DNA of 64,000 nt from Myotis daubentonii (GCF_963259705.1 NC_081842.1:68274787-68338786), one strand, 5' to 3'; positions 32,237 through 44,820 are shown, numbered from the stretch's first letter. Translations and numbers: made by a program. The notes: generated by a model from the sequence alone, not told the origin.

Positions 32237-32652
32237 ATCTAGACGTTGAGTCGTTCAGTGGTTGCTCCCTTGGTGGCAGTGACTCCTTGGTCTGTGGTTG
32301 CTCTTCGGGTGGTTGCGGTAGCAGCTGCTCTTCAGTTGGCAGCAGCTCCTCTGGTGGGTGCTGTTCACAGCTGTGGTGGCTCTTCTGGCTGGTGGGGCGA
32401 GGTTTCACGTACAGCTGCTGTTCCTCAGCAGAGGATGTGGTGTTCTGGAGGTTGCTGTTGCTTGGATCTGCTGCGTTGATTTAAAGGCACAAAATACAAC
32501 ACAACAAGGCACCACGTACCAGGCACTATACACAAATATATTCACGATATTAATAATCCCAAATGAAGGTGACCACCCGAATTAAGAGAATTAGGGGATA
32601 AGGAAGAAGGGAGAGAAAAAGATAAAAGAGAAAAAAGAAAAGGAAAGTAGGG
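32237..32652 (-). promoter_or_regulatory. L1 5'UTR with probable internal promoter
   Basis: About 415 bp upstream of ORF1, GC-rich near ORF1 and AG-rich at the extreme 5' end. Full-length L1s carry their RNA polymerase II promoter here. I see no distinctive binding sites beyond composition. Open frames on the other strand (32143-32484) are low-complexity. Confidence 0.7.
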
Positions 32653-32669
32653 TTTTACCTTTATTATTA

Positions 32670-33117
32670 AAACTCATAGTGTTTTATTTGTTTGTTTTCT
32701 CCCTGTGTGCATCCTCTCAATCTTATGCTAAGATTTGATTGATTAGCCCTTTAGGAAAGATTGTTCTGAGAATTTACCTCCCGGCTTTGCCCACTTTTAT
32801 TCTTTTTTTTTTCCTTCAGAAAATATTATCATACCTGACACAGCAATTTCTATCTCCTCTTTCTTTATGCCTGGCCAATCAGAACTTTTCGGTTACTGCT
32901 TCTCATCTGTGCACGGAAGGACTGCCCCCTCCACTCTTACTTCTCTTTCTCTAAAAAAACTCTTATTTTAATCCTATTTATTCTTTCAAGAGTAAAAAAC
33001 TTAAAACAAGTATAATGAGATGTGTAACAATCACAGACATATATCTAATTAACTAACTTGATAAAATATATATGTATATATATGTATATTGCTCTGAACA
33101 GTCACCATACTCATCTG

Positions 33118-33118
<1 letters not shown>
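32670..33118. other. No feature recognised
   Basis: AT-rich sequence between the L1 and a SINE. Confidence 0.4.
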
Positions 33119-33216
<98 letters not shown>

Positions 33217-33357
33217 TGATTGGCTGCCTCCTGAATGCACCCCAATTGGGGCTTGGGATTAAACCAGCAACCCAGGTATGTACACTTAAACAGAAATGAA
33301 ACCCTTGACCCTTTGGTGCATTGGCTGCCACTCTAATCACTGAGCACACTGGCCAGG
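33119..33357 (-). mobile_element. VES SINE with (TG)n(GA)n tail
   Basis: The minus-strand VES head and body (about 33213-33357) carry a microsatellite tail: TG repeats from about 33120 and GA repeats to about 33212, grown from the SINE A/GA-rich tail. Confidence 0.85.
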
Positions 33358-33785
33358 ATTAGATTAATTTTCAAAATTACTTTCTAGAGTATTGGTTCTT
33401 GTGTCATTAAAGATTCCCATTGGGAAATGCAAACTTTCCTTTTCTTTCTCAATACAAACATCACATTTAATTTGCAAATTGCTACCCTTTGTGCTTCATT
33501 ATTCCTGTCCTACAACTTGAGTGACTTTATCAAGAGCCTCCCCAAGAGAGTTGCTATTAAACTGCTAGGAACCATAACTTCTCATGAAATACTAAAGAAT
33601 ACTTGAAACTACCTTAACTGCTTAATTGATAACATTAATTTTCCTAACGTGGTTTCCCCTTTGTTGTTGTTGTTGTACCTTTTACAGTATAAATTTTTCT
33701 TGGTAGATTTTTGCAATTTTCTTACCATATTACTATTAATAAAATCAAACAACATTTCTAATTACTCAATAATAGCCTGAATCAA
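33358..33785. other. No feature recognised
   Basis: AT-rich; a (GTT)n run near 33663-33675. Confidence 0.4.
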
Positions 33786-33842
33786 TCGACACTAATAAAA
33801 GAGAAATATGCAAATTGACTGTACCTTCACGATGCCCACCAG
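33786..33842 (+). mobile_element. HeliBat 5' end fragment
   Basis: TCGACACTAATAAAAGAG followed by ATATGCAAATTGACTG matches the Helitron 5' end of the element at 52745. It is cut off by the following LTR, and no 3' end is found. Confidence 0.7.
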
Positions 33843-34134
33843 TGTGTGATAATTTAGAAATGCATTGTTCTTTCCGGTGGTCTACGTGACTACCCACCAT
33901 ATGCTTTTACTGTTAACCCCCTATAAAAAAGAGACCCCGTCCTGGAGGTGGGGTGGGAGGGTGGGGGAAGGGATATCTTTTCCCGGGCAGCCACCCCTGA
34001 GAGCAAGCCGCTGCTTTGCCGGTATATGTAAATTTCTCCTATTAAAACTCTTATGAATTTGAATAAGGCTATGTGCCAGTTCTTTGGAATCAATCCTGAA
34101 TTTACCATTAGACTTTTGGGACTTTCCCCCAACA
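33843..34134 (+). repeat. Probable solo ERV LTR
   Basis: Starts TGTGTGATAA, with a TATAAAAAAG box near 33922 and an ATTAAA signal near 34041, and ends CCCCCAACA. No matching target repeat is visible, so the edges may be off or one side is lost. Confidence 0.5.
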
Positions 34135-34189
34135 ATAGGTTACAGATTGATTATGCAATATAATTATGCAATAATCAATCTGTAGAGGG

Positions 34190-34565
34190 AAAAATCATAT
34201 GACACCATGGATTAAGAATTGTGCTGGAAGCTGATTGGTTGGAGGTGACGTAAGGCTAATGAAGCAGTTCTTCAGGTCTTGAGGGCAGCTCTGAAGTCTG
34301 TTCCTCCATCCCTCAGTTTGATTTCATCAAAAGGTAGCATGGCGTGGTTCTACCTCGGGGCTCAGGAGCTGAAACATAGCTTATGAAGATGTTCTCTTTA
34401 GCCCCTTGATCGTTAGTCATACTGTCTTCTGCAGCCTTGGGGGTTGCTTATTACCTGAAAGAAAGGCCAAGTCTCTAAAGGGGTGGGGTGGAGAGAAAGA
34501 AAGAGAGGATTTCTAAAGCTAGGATTTAAAACGAAATTTAATCAATTATTAAGGACTCTTGGTTT
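34190..34565 (-). repeat. ERV LTR, same family as at 18.4-19.85 kb
   Basis: Collinear with 18545-18884 plus 19785-19850, uninterrupted by the VES and LTR found there. It serves as the empty-site reference for that nest. Confidence 0.65.
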
Positions 34566-35251
34566 CAGCTGGAGTACGCCAAACTGCCTCTATAAACATA
34601 CTCTTCAGCACGACACTTTGTGGCCCAAAATGAAAGCCACTTCCCAACAAGTGAGGGAAAGCCAAATTCTCCCCTCACTGATGCTGCCCCATGTACAGGA
34701 GATACTTGGGATTGGTCCTGTTTTCCTCCTGACACTGATGCTTATCTGGGAAATCTTGAGACAAAGCTTCTCTGAGTCTGAAGAGCACTGGGCGTTGCTT
34801 CCATTGCTACCCCTCAAGCAGTGTGTATTCATTCATTTTCCAGTGTCAGCCCTGATGCCAAGACCTTCATAAAGGAGAAGTGGGAGGCTAAGTTTTCTGC
34901 TCCCACAGAGCCAGACAGTTGCATTCATTGTTTCTTACCAACTTGTTTACCCTCCAGTGGTTTCTCAAAATATAGGGCGGATGTAACAACAACCTGCCCT
35001 GCTGGGATGACTTTTGCATGACAAAATAGACCTGATACTAAGGGACTTGTCTTATTCAAAATAACAGTGTCCATTAAAAACATGCTAGGTTCTGCCTTCC
35101 CAGTCATCCTTCCACTACACTGTATGTAAAAATTTTCCATACAGATTTTTATTTGTTGGATAAATGTGTCATTTTTTTGAGTCTCTCAGCTTACTATACC
35201 ATTGACAAAAGCTTAACTATTCATACCACAGACTCAAAAATAAGGCACTAT
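34566..35251. other. No feature recognised
   Basis: A 129-codon frame (34483-34872, plus) starts within the LTR and shows no similarity that I recognise. Confidence 0.4.
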
Positions 35252-35452
35252 AAAGGCCAGGGAGGGTTGGGGGCAGGAGGGAGGGGCGTAAGAGATCAAC
35301 CAAAGGACTTGTATGCATGCATATAAGCATAACCAATGGACATAAGACACTAGGGGGTAGGGGAGGCCAGGGGATTGTCAAGGGCAGGGGGGAAAAAGGA
35401 CACATATGTAATACCCTTTGTAATACTTTAAGCAACAAAACAATAAAAAAAA
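35252..35452 (+). mobile_element. Short L1 3' end
   Basis: About 200 bp of bat L1 3'UTR and AATAAA tail, matching 16060-16260. Target repeats are not evident. Confidence 0.85.
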
Positions 35453-37752
35453 TTTGGCTCTCAAAAGAAAAAATAAATAATAAGTAAACATAAATCAGAT
35501 AACTAGTTGACTTGGTAATAAATTCCTCAACTTATGGGCCATTAGTTCAGGAGGTACATCTTTGTCAGTGTCAACTCAGGGAAAAACAAATCTATGCTAT
35601 CAGAGTGACATCCATGGACACATTATTTTCCAGTGCAGTCCTTTATTCTGCTCATAATGATAACTGTGTGCACTTAAGTCAACCTTGCATCACCTGAAAC
35701 TTTCATAACCTAGACCTATTATGGGTTTCTGAGAGTACAAAGGATACCAGACTACAGGTGCAAAAGCTAAATAAAGGGTCTATCTAGCATTGTCTGGCAT
35801 GAAAGAATCACTTATTCTCCATTGGACTCCAAGATATTTGCTTGTATCCACTGAGGTAAATTTCCTTTCTCGGGTTTTAATGAGCTTGGGAGACTGAAAA
35901 GAAATAGAAGGGAGGAAAGAAAAAACCAAAATTATGCTCTGCTATGCTTTCTCATTTAATCCTGAAAACAATGCAAAGAATTATTCACAAAAGAAGACAG
36001 GTGGGCTTGAAAAGGGATAATCTATAATAATGTTGTTAGTAGGTGGCAGATCATTTTGCACTGAGGTGTGACTCCAAAATGCTGCTCATTTCTGTACTGC
36101 TGGAGGTCTCTTTTAATACGCACACTTTTTTTGGACTAAAAAGTCATATTTTCTTTCTAGCCTGAATCATTTCACAAATACTTAGAATGAACACCATCAG
36201 AGCTAAAATACTAATAAATATTTAAAATGTTTCTTTTACATACATTGCCTCTTTTATATACCTCAACAAACAGTGTGATATAAATATTCTCATATCATCA
36301 GGCTAAGAGGGGTAACTGACCTGTAGGATATGACATAGTGACGATTAAGCCTGAAGGTGAAGTGGGGTATTGTGGCAGCAAATCCAGAATAGCTGCATTA
36401 TTCTGTTATGTTCAGAGTGTTTTGTTGCAGAAACATCTGTAGCTTTCCTTCTTGGGGGCAGAGCATGAGGGTAAGAGCAACAGGGAGCGCAAATGCTTTC
36501 TTAGTGATCTTTGAGAGTGGTTTCCTTCCACTAGCAACTTCAATGGTTGCTCCTCCCCTATTCCCTTCCTATTCTCCAGGAGGGTCTAAAGTGGTTTATA
36601 TGCACCGTGGAAAGTATTTGAGCTTTCTTGTCCTGGAGATATGCAGCTTCTCTTCCCTCCTTATGGCCTCATTCAATGAGAGGTTTAAGCACAATCAAAA
36701 TATTTGCAATGTGGATGCAGAAACTTGTCTGGGACCTGGAGGACCTGTGTTGCAAAAACCAGTCCTTCTGGCTGCCATCATTGCCAAATTGGGGAAGGCT
36801 CTCTGTCAACTCTCACACTTATATGGGAACTCTTGCTCTGCTAAACTTTTCTCTCATTTTTCTTGCAAAATTATCCATGTCTAAATTCTTTTTCTTAGCA
36901 AGTAAAGACCTAAGTGCTTTCTCTTGGCTGCGGTTCTGGCAGAGTTTGATAATGTGAAGCTTCATGAAAGAATAGATTGTAGGGCAAAGGGGAAACTGAA
37001 GGCAAAATCTTGGGGTAAAGTGAAGTTGAGAACCAAGTAGTCCAAATAATGAATTTATTCAAAGGGGTTCAAGGGTGAGTCACATGAGAACACTGGCTCC
37101 AAGGCCCAGAGGCCGAGAATGGTTAGGGCCAAGAGATACCTATACAGACAGAGCATGGGGAGTTTTACTGAGTACCCTACCTTCCTACGCATTCTGTTTT
37201 CTGATACTTAATGTTTGAGTTCAAGTTGACATAGATCCTACCCTATTTTTGTTAAATCATTTATTTTAACTTACCTCCCTTGACCCCAGTAGGCATCTGA
37301 GACTACAGTTCTCACTCTGGAGATATAAACAAACTTTGTTCCCATTCCTTTCCTTTTCACTTGGGAATCTCAATTCTAGTACCCCAAAACTTCAATCACT
37401 CATAAAGTAATTCCTTCTTTTTCCAGGATTCCTGGGGAACCTACTTTATTCTTGGAACCCTTAGCAATTTTCTAAATCAGTGAATGATTAAACAACTCCA
37501 CAGACACTAAATGACATGACATAGGTTACCTCATGAAACAGTACATGGTTAATTTCCAAATGTGCATCAAAATATAAGTTAGGAGATCAAGGTTAGAAAT
37601 TATTGGTATTTTTTTAAAAATAAAAATATACAGAAGTTGTTTTGTATTTTTCCCCCTTTTATAACATTGGAAAACCTAAAATCACTTTGGGGGTAAGAGT
37701 CTATTATGTAACACTTGACTTGCTTATGTAAATAGTTTGGTTTGATATATTT
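35453..37752. other. No confident feature; possible old LTR near 37.0-37.5 kb
   Basis: 2.3 kb of ordinary sequence. Frames at 36408-36884 and 36628-36957 lack recognisable similarity. Around 37040-37100, ATGAATTTATTCAAAGGGGTTC resembles a reverse LTR poly(A) region, but no LTR ends are visible. Confidence 0.35.
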
Positions 37753-37766
37753 AGAATATAATATAT

Positions 37767-37985
37767 CGCTCTGGCCAGTTTGGCTCAGTGGATAGAGCAT
37801 CGGCCTACAGACTGAAAGGTCCCAGGTTAGATTCCAGTCAAGGGCATGTCCCTTGGTTGCGGGCACATCCCCAGTAGGAGGTGTGAAGGAGGCAGCTGAT
37901 CAATGTTTCTCTCTCATCGATGTTTTTAACTCTCTATCCCTCTCCCTTCCTCTCTCTAAAAAATCAATGAAATATATTTTAAAAA
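37767..37985 (+). mobile_element. VES SINE with target duplication
   Basis: Full-length VES between perfect AGAATATAATATAT repeats (37753-37766 and 37986-37999). Confidence 0.95.
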
Positions 37986-37999
37986 AGAATATAATATAT

Positions 38000-39205
38000 T
38001 GAAAAAATATATACAGAGGAAAGGAGTCCCCTCACCCTCATCTCCTATGTGCCTTTGTACTAGTAGATGTTAGAAAACATTAGGAACCCAAAGCCAAGAG
38101 GAAACAATCTGAATTTTTCTCTTTTATCTGTACGTCTTTACATGTCCAACTACCAGTCAAGGGAACATAAAGACTATGCTTGGGGAACTTCCCCGGGGAA
38201 TTGCCTTTGAGGGATGGGAAAGATTTACATAGATGGAGTAGAAGAGGAGGGACAGTTCATCCTAGTGAGAAAGCGTGCATCTAGCACAATCACAGCAACA
38301 TCAAAGGTTGTAACAGAGACTTTTGAGCCACCATGGACAGAAGTGCAAGCTTGAGGTGGATCCTACTTTCCCTTTCAAAGTGCTCCAATCTAGCTGAAAG
38401 TGTGATATTTTTTTCCCTTTGATAAATCTGCCTCAAATTCAAGCATTTATTAACTTACTAACAAATAATTATAGAGTGCTTTCTCTCATGAGACAAATAT
38501 ACAGTATATGTTTTCAACAAAGATGCCATTTACACATAACTATAATTGACATATTTTATGTGCCAAAAATTCGAATACAGAACTGCCTTTGAAAATCCAA
38601 GGCAGATGGTTATGGTAAGTATAACAGGTATATAAGTTCAGGCAAAAACAAGAAGGATCCATTTACCTCAGAGAGAAACAGAGGTGCACAAGCTTACCCC
38701 AGTGGAGGGATTGAAAGAACCTAAGACTGAACATGTGGTGCAAGAAATAAATTATAGGAATCATCTGACTTCAAATTAAGAACACCAGCATAGAATGCTG
38801 AGTAAAACACAAGAACCTGTCAAACAAAGATGCTTAATATATGTTTACTGAATGGATGAATAAATTATTCAAAGTCATATTGACACATATTATAGGTTTC
38901 TGGTTTGGCAGTCAATAAAATATTTTTTGCACAATAATTAGACACCTGGTTCATGAATAGGATTTTATTATTTCCAAAAGGTATCAAGAAAAAAAACAAA
39001 CATCTAGCAAGTTAGAAAAAGAAATTAATACTAAGATTGACTTCCTAAGAGTTTAAACAATGTTGGTAGTTGACAATAATCTATTTCTTAAACTTTGTGG
39101 GGATGCATTGTATGTTTATTATATTACTTTTATTCCTTATAAAGCCTTTCTTAATAAATTAGTTTAAGTGAATGCAAATAAATTTTATGAACTGAAAAAA
39201 ATAAA
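38000..39205. other. No feature recognised
   Basis: AT-rich sequence without gene signals. Confidence 0.4.
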
Positions 39206-39385
39206 CAAGACCCTGGCTGGGTTGCTCAGTTAGTTAGAGCATCGTCCTGATATGCCAAGGTTGCGGGTTGGCTCTCCAGTATAATGAATGCATAAATAGA
39301 TAGAACAACAACTTTTTTCTCTCTCTCTCTCTCTCTCTTGTTCTCTCTCTCTCTCAAATAAATAAAAATGTAAAGAAAAAAAATC
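39206..39385 (+). mobile_element. Old VES-like SINE
   Basis: CCTGGCTGGGTTGCTCAG head with a TTGCGGGTT B box, then a CT-rich body and AATAAATAAAAA tail. Diverged and shortened. Confidence 0.75.
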
Positions 39386-40114
39386 TCATTACTTTTTTTC
39401 TTGGCATTCTATAGGGTCAGAGGAGAAATTGAAGCTGAACTTGAAGCTGAAGAAGAGTGAGCAGACAAACCTCTGGAGACCCTCCTATGTGGAAGGTCTG
39501 GGGGTATTATGGAATCCATTCTGCTGGCATTGGGGAGCATTTTACAAACCAGCTCATTTCTCTGCCTTTATATCTATAATCAAGTTTTGTAAAACATCTG
39601 AACATATGATAAAATACAGTTTTAGAATGCCCCCGAGGACCCAAGACACTAATATAACTCTATGGAAATGTTATGGAGTTATTTTAACCTGGTTTATATC
39701 TGCAATTGAATTCAGTACTGGGAAGCAAAGTACTACACTTTGGAAATGATCCCTTCTCAACATTTAAACCGGCTACTAGTAAATTGGGTCTGAATTCCAT
39801 GTCAGAGTTTCTTATAGTTTGATTAGAATTTCACTGAGTCAGCTACAGCTCATTAATCTGCTGGCACCTTCTTGGGGCAGTGGCATGTTGAGGAAGAAAA
39901 GTATTGTCATCTAAGGAAGTAAATACTACTCCATACCTAAAATGTTCCTAATCAATAACAAATTTATAAAAATTTTAGGGATGCAGGAACACATTTCATT
40001 CCAAGACTACCCAGATGTTAACCTGGCAGAAAAATTTAGTGCCTTAACTGTCTACACTTATTTAAAATTAGGCATGCAAAAAATGAGCATAATTTTCTAT
40101 TTAAACTTATAAGA
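39386..40114. other. No feature recognised
   Basis: A 106-codon frame (39429-39749) has no recognised similarity. Confidence 0.4.
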
Positions 40115-40450
40115 ACACCCTAACATTTATTTTCAAAAGTAGAATTCAGCTAACATGATTCTGAATAGTGAGAAACTGGGAGTTTTCCTGCTAAGACCAG
40201 GAACAAAGTAAGAATGAATATTCCCTCTCCCTACTCATTTTCAAAAATGCACTGGAAGTCCTAGCTAATGCAATAAGACAAGAAATAAAAGGCATACACA
40301 TTGAGAAGGAAGAAATAAAACTGTCTTTGTTCAGAGATGACATAATTATCTTTGTAGAAAATCCAATAGAATTGACAAAAAACTCCTGATACTAGCAAGG
40401 TTATAGAATTCAAGATTAATATACAAAAGCCAATCACTTTCCTATATACC
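40115..40450 (+). mobile_element. Old L1 ORF2 fragment
   Basis: Plus-strand translation in broken frames gives [20 protein letters not shown] and [19 protein letters not shown] stretches, the RT palm of an older L1, with FRDD in place of FADD. Confidence 0.7.
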
Positions 40451-40825
40451 AGTGCCAGGAACACTCTCTCCTGTGTCTGCCTATACTCATGAACCCTGCT
40501 TGTTGCACCAATTGTTAGGGAGTACTTACTCCTTGAATCCTGCTCCACTATGACAACTGTTGGGAGTACAGATCTTTATCCTGCCAACTACATCAACTGT
40601 TGTGTCCAAGTCCCCCTGCCAGGGACTGGACCCCTTTAGACCCTGGGTCTTAGAAGATGGAGAAGACATGAGAAGTCATGGGATTATAAGAGAGTCTTTA
40701 TTACAGACCAAGTAGTCATTGCTACTAAGGAGCCATAAGATAAAGCAGTTCTTGCTAACACAGTGGCAAACACAAAGCTGTTTTTGCTAATACAGTAGCA
40801 AACTGGTCCAAAAAATAGCATAAAG
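40451..40825 (-). repeat. Possible ERV LTR fragment
   Basis: On the minus strand AATAAAGACTCTC (near 40694-40706) precedes a class I-like U5 that ends GGACTTGGACACAACA near 40597. This resembles the LTR ends at 4600 and 11236. The U3 side is not defined. Confidence 0.45.
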
Positions 40826-41380
40826 TTTCTTTGCCCATTTTTTAGTTGAATTGTCTGTCTTCCTTTTGTTAAATTGTATGAGTTCCTTACATATTTTGGA
40901 AATTAACCCTGTATCAGATGTATCATTGGCAAATATGTTCTCCTACTCAGTGGGTTTTCTTTGCACTTTATTGATGGTTTCTTTTGCTGTGCAGAAGCAT
41001 TTTATTTTGATGTAGTCCCATTTATTTATTTTCTCCTTAGCTTCCTTTGCCCTAGAAGATATATCAGTAAACATGTAGCTATGAGAGATGTCTGAGATTT
41101 TGCTGCCTATGGTTCTAAGATTTTTATGGTTTCAAGAGTTACATTTATGTCTTTTATGCATTTTGAGTTTATTCTTGTGTATGGTGGAGGTCGCTGGTCT
41201 AGTTTCATTTTATTTGCATGTACCTTGTCCAGTTTTGCCAACACTGGAGACTGTCTTAATTCACTGTATGCTCTGACTCCTTTGTCAAATATTAATTAAG
41301 CATAATGGTTTGGGTCAATTTCTGAGTTCTCTGTTCTGTTCTATTGATCTATATGTCTGTTCTTGTGCCAATACCAGGCT

Positions 41381-41844
41381 TACTAGCTAATAAAGAGGGA
41401 ATATGCTAATTGACCCTCACACCATCACAAAGATGGTGGTGCCTATAGCCAACAAGGAGGGAATATGTTAATTGACTGTCACACCCTCAAATATGGCGGT
41501 GCCCACAGCCACAAGATGGCCGACAGGGGAAGGCAGTTGTGGGCCATCAGACCAGCAGGGGAGGGCAGTTAGGGGTGACAAGGCCAGCAGGGGAGGACAG
41601 TTGGGGGCGATCAGGCTAGCAGGGGAGCAGTTAGGCATCAATCAAGCTGGCAGGGGAGTGGTTAGGGGGTGATCAGGCTGGCAGGCAGAAGCAGTTAGGG
41701 TCAATCAGGCTGGCAGGCAGGTGAGCGATTGGGAGCCAGCAGTCTTGGATTGTGAGAGGGATGTTCCAGATTGGAGAGGGTGCAGGCTGGGCTGAGGGAC
41801 CTCCCCTTCCCCCATTGCACAAATTTCATGCACCAGGCCTCTAG
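41381..41844 (+). mobile_element. HeliBat-type Helitron inside the old L1
   Basis: Starts TACTAGCTAATAAAGAGGG and ends GCACCAGGCCTCTAG at 41844. The interior holds tandem GGCAG(G/C)-AGGGGAG-type units (41520-41720). L1 sequence resumes after it. Confidence 0.82.
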
Positions 41845-42675
41845 TTATAGTATAACTTGATATCTGGTATTGTGAGTCCTCCAACTTTGTTCTTCTTTCT
41901 CAAAAAATGCAGGTATTTGGGGTCTTTTTTGGTTCCATATAAATGTTTACATTGTTTGTTCTAGATCTGTGAAATATGTCTTTGGTAATTTAATACAGAT
42001 TGCATTGAATTTGCAGATTGCTTTAGATAGTATGAACATTTTAATGGTGTTGATGCTACCAATCCATGAACACATTATTTTCTTCTACTTCTTTATATCT
42101 TCCTCTCTTTTTTTTTCAACATCCTGTAGTTTTTTGAGTACAAATCTTTTACCTCCTTTGTCAAGTTTATTTCTAAGTATCTTAATTTTTTTGTTGCAAT
42201 AATATATGAGATTATTTTTTTTAGTTTCTCTTTATGAAAGTTCATTATTGGTGCATAAAAATGCCATCAATTTCTGGGTGTTAATTTTGCATCCTTCTAC
42301 ATTGTCAAATTAACTTATTTAAGCTAGTAGTTTTTGGTGGAGTCTTTAGGGTTTTCTATTTGCAATATCATGTCATCTGCGATTAATGAGAGTTTTACTT
42401 CCTCCTTTCCAATTTGGATGCCTTTTATTTTTTCTTCTTGTCTGATCACTGAGGCTAGAGATTCCACTATGTTGAGTAATAGTTGTGAAAGTGAACATTT
42501 ATCTTGTTCCTGTTCTTAAGGGAAATGGTTTTGGTTTTTTCCCATTCAGTGTGATGTTGGCTATATGTTTGTCATATATGGGCTTTATTATGTTGAGGTA
42601 TGAACCCTCTGTTCTCTCTTTACTGAGAGTTTTTATCAAAGAAGGGTGTTGGATTTTGTCAAATTATTTTTTTGT

Positions 42676-42893
42676 ACCGAACCGGTTTGGCTCAGTGGAT
42701 AGAGCTTCGGCCTGCGGACTCAAGGATCCCAGGTTCGATTCCGGTCAAGGGCATGTACCTTGGTTGCAGGCACGTCCCCACTGGGGGGCGTGCAGGAGGC
42801 AGCTGATCGATCTCTCTCAGCGATGTTTCTAGCTCTCTGTCCTTCTCCCTTCTTCTCTGTAAAAAAATCAATATAATATATTCTTTTAAAAAA
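42676..42893 (+). mobile_element. VES SINE inside the old L1
   Basis: Near-consensus VES with GGTTTGGCTCAGTGGATAGA head, intact B box (GGTTCGATTCC) and AAAAAATCAATATAATA tail. Flanking T-rich repeats form an approximate target duplication. Confidence 0.92.
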
Positions 42894-43712
42894 ATATTTT
42901 TTGTGACAATTGATATGATCATGTGATTTTTGTCTTCCAATTTTTTTAGGTGATGTAATACATTTATTAATTTGAAAATATTGTACCAGCCTGCATCCCA
43001 AGAATAAATCCCACTTGGTCATGATCTTATTAATAAATTGCTGGATTTGATTTGCTAATATTTTGATGAGGATTTTAGCAGCTATGTTCATTGGGGATAT
43101 TGGCCTGTAATTCTCTTTCTTTATAGTGTCTTTATCTGGTTTTAGAATTAGGCTAATGCTGGACTCTTAAAAAGAGCTTGGAAGTGTGTCTTTCTCTTGA
43201 ATTTTTTGGAATAGTTTGAGGAGGATAGGTTTTAGTTCTTCTTTGAAGGTTGGTAAAACTGCCATGTGAAGCCATCTGGACTAGAGCTTTTGTTTGCTGG
43301 GAGGTTTTTTGTTGTTGTTGTTTGTGTTTTTATACTGCTTCAATTCATCAATAGTTTTGGGCCTACTCAAATTTTCTGATTCTTCCCAATTGAGTTTTGA
43401 AAGATTGTATTTTTCTAGAAATATGTCTGTTTCACCCAGATTGTCCAGCTTGTTGGAATATAGTTGTTCATAGTATTTTTTTTAATGATCCTTTGTATTT
43501 CTGTGGGATTAGTTGTTACTTCTCCTCTTTTGTTCCTGATTTTGTTTATTTAGGTTCTCTCTCCTTGTTTCTTGATGAGTCTTGCTAAAGATTCATCAAT
43601 CTGTTTTTCTTTTCAAAGAACCAATTCTTGGTTTTGTTGATCTTTTGTATTGCTTCTTTTAGTCTCTGTGTCATTATTTTCACTCCAATCTTTAGTGAAC
43701 ATTTTATAAACG

Positions 43713-43869
43713 TCTTATAGTTTATAGTTCCTTATAAAACTAAACATATTCTTAACCAAATGGTCCAGATACCACACTCCTTGATATTTACCTAAAGGAG
43801 TTGAAAACTTATGTCCACACAAATATTTGAACAGCTATGTTTGTAGCAGCTTTATTTATAATTGCCAAA
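43713..43869 (+). repeat. 157-bp copy of sequence from 46950-47106, inserted in L1
   Basis: 155 of 157 bases match 46950-47106 in the same orientation; the only differences are adjacent (GG against AA). Flanking sequence is minus-strand L1, which continues on both sides when the block is removed. TTTATAAA occurs at both edges (about 43703-43710 and 43876-43883). No poly(A) tail. Confidence 0.8.
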
Positions 43870-44535
43870 TTATAATTTATAAAATCCTTCTTTCTACTTA
43901 CTCTGGGCTTTTCTTGTTGTTCTCTTTCTATTTCTTTATATTGTAGTTATATAGTTTATTTGAAGTTTTTCTTGTTTTTTGAGATAGGCCTGTAGTGTGA
44001 TGTACTTCCCTCTCAGGACTGCTTTTACTGTGGCCCATTGGTTTGGTTTGTTGTGTGTTCATTTTCATTTGTTTCCAGGAAGGTTATTATTTCTTTCTTG
44101 ATCTCTGGTAGCTCATTTGTTCTTTAATAACATACTATTTAGCCCCATGTGTTTGAATGTTTCTGAGTGTTTTTATTATAGTTTATTTCTAATTTCATAC
44201 CATTGTGATCTGAAAAGATGCTTGATATGATTTTAATCTTCTTGAACTTGTAGAGACTTATTTTGTGTCCTAATATCCTAACATGTGGTCTATCTTTGAA
44301 AATCTCCCATGTGCACTTGAAAAGAATGTATATTCTGTAGGTTTGGGATAAAGTGTTTTCTAAATGTTCATTATTTCTATCTGATTTAATGTATAGTTAA
44401 GATTGCTGTTTCCTTGTTCATTTTTTTTGTATAGAAGATCTGTCCAGTTTTGTGAATGGGGTGTTGAAGGCCCCTGCTATGATTATATTGCTGTCCATAT
44501 TTCCTTTAAAATCATCTATAAATTTTTTAAAAAAA

Positions 44536-44820
44536 TTATTTGGATGCTCCTGTATTTGGTGTATATATGTTTACCAGAGTTATACCCTCTTGTTGTATCA
44601 ATCCCATTAGTATTATGAAATGACCTTCATTGTCTCTTGTTAGAGTCTTCACTTGGAAATCTATTTTGTCAGATATGAGTATGGCTATCCCAACTTTTTT
44701 TTTCCATTTCCATTTGCCTGTAACATTTTTTCCCATCCCTTCACTTTCTTTCTTTGTGAATCTTTTGTTCTGAGGTGATTTTCTTGTAGATAGCAGATAT
44801 ATGGGTAATGCTTTCAGCAA
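44536..44820 (-). pseudogene. Old L1 ORF2 endonuclease remnant
   Basis: Minus-strand residues [19 protein letters not shown], then GHFIILMGLIQQEGITLVNI, correspond to the endonuclease segment of the young ORF2 (residues about 68-115). Frameshifts interrupt it on both sides. Confidence 0.75.

Larger units (their letters stand above)
26924..32652 (-). mobile_element. Full-length young L1, minus strand
   Basis: 5.73 kb with 5'UTR, ORF1, ORF2 and 3'UTR between perfect 17-bp repeats TTTTACCTTTATTATTA (26907-26923 and 32653-32669). Full length and an exact duplication mark a recent insertion of the bat L1 lineage. ORF1 is open. ORF2 has a one-base frameshift near 29507, a changed FADD motif and a nested 99-bp L1 tail, so this copy should not retrotranspose by itself. 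Confidence 0.95.

Noticed and set aside
32143..32484. Ser/Gly/Cys-rich frame opposite the L1 5'UTR
   Set aside because: Antisense shadow of the L1 5'UTR with low complexity.
36408..36884. 158-codon plus-strand frame
   Set aside because: No recognisable family, no supporting codon bias or splice context; overlaps another chance frame.
37020..37540. Possible old LTR
   Set aside because: A poly(A)-like region is present but no TG/CA ends, primer site or second copy in the window; left unassigned.
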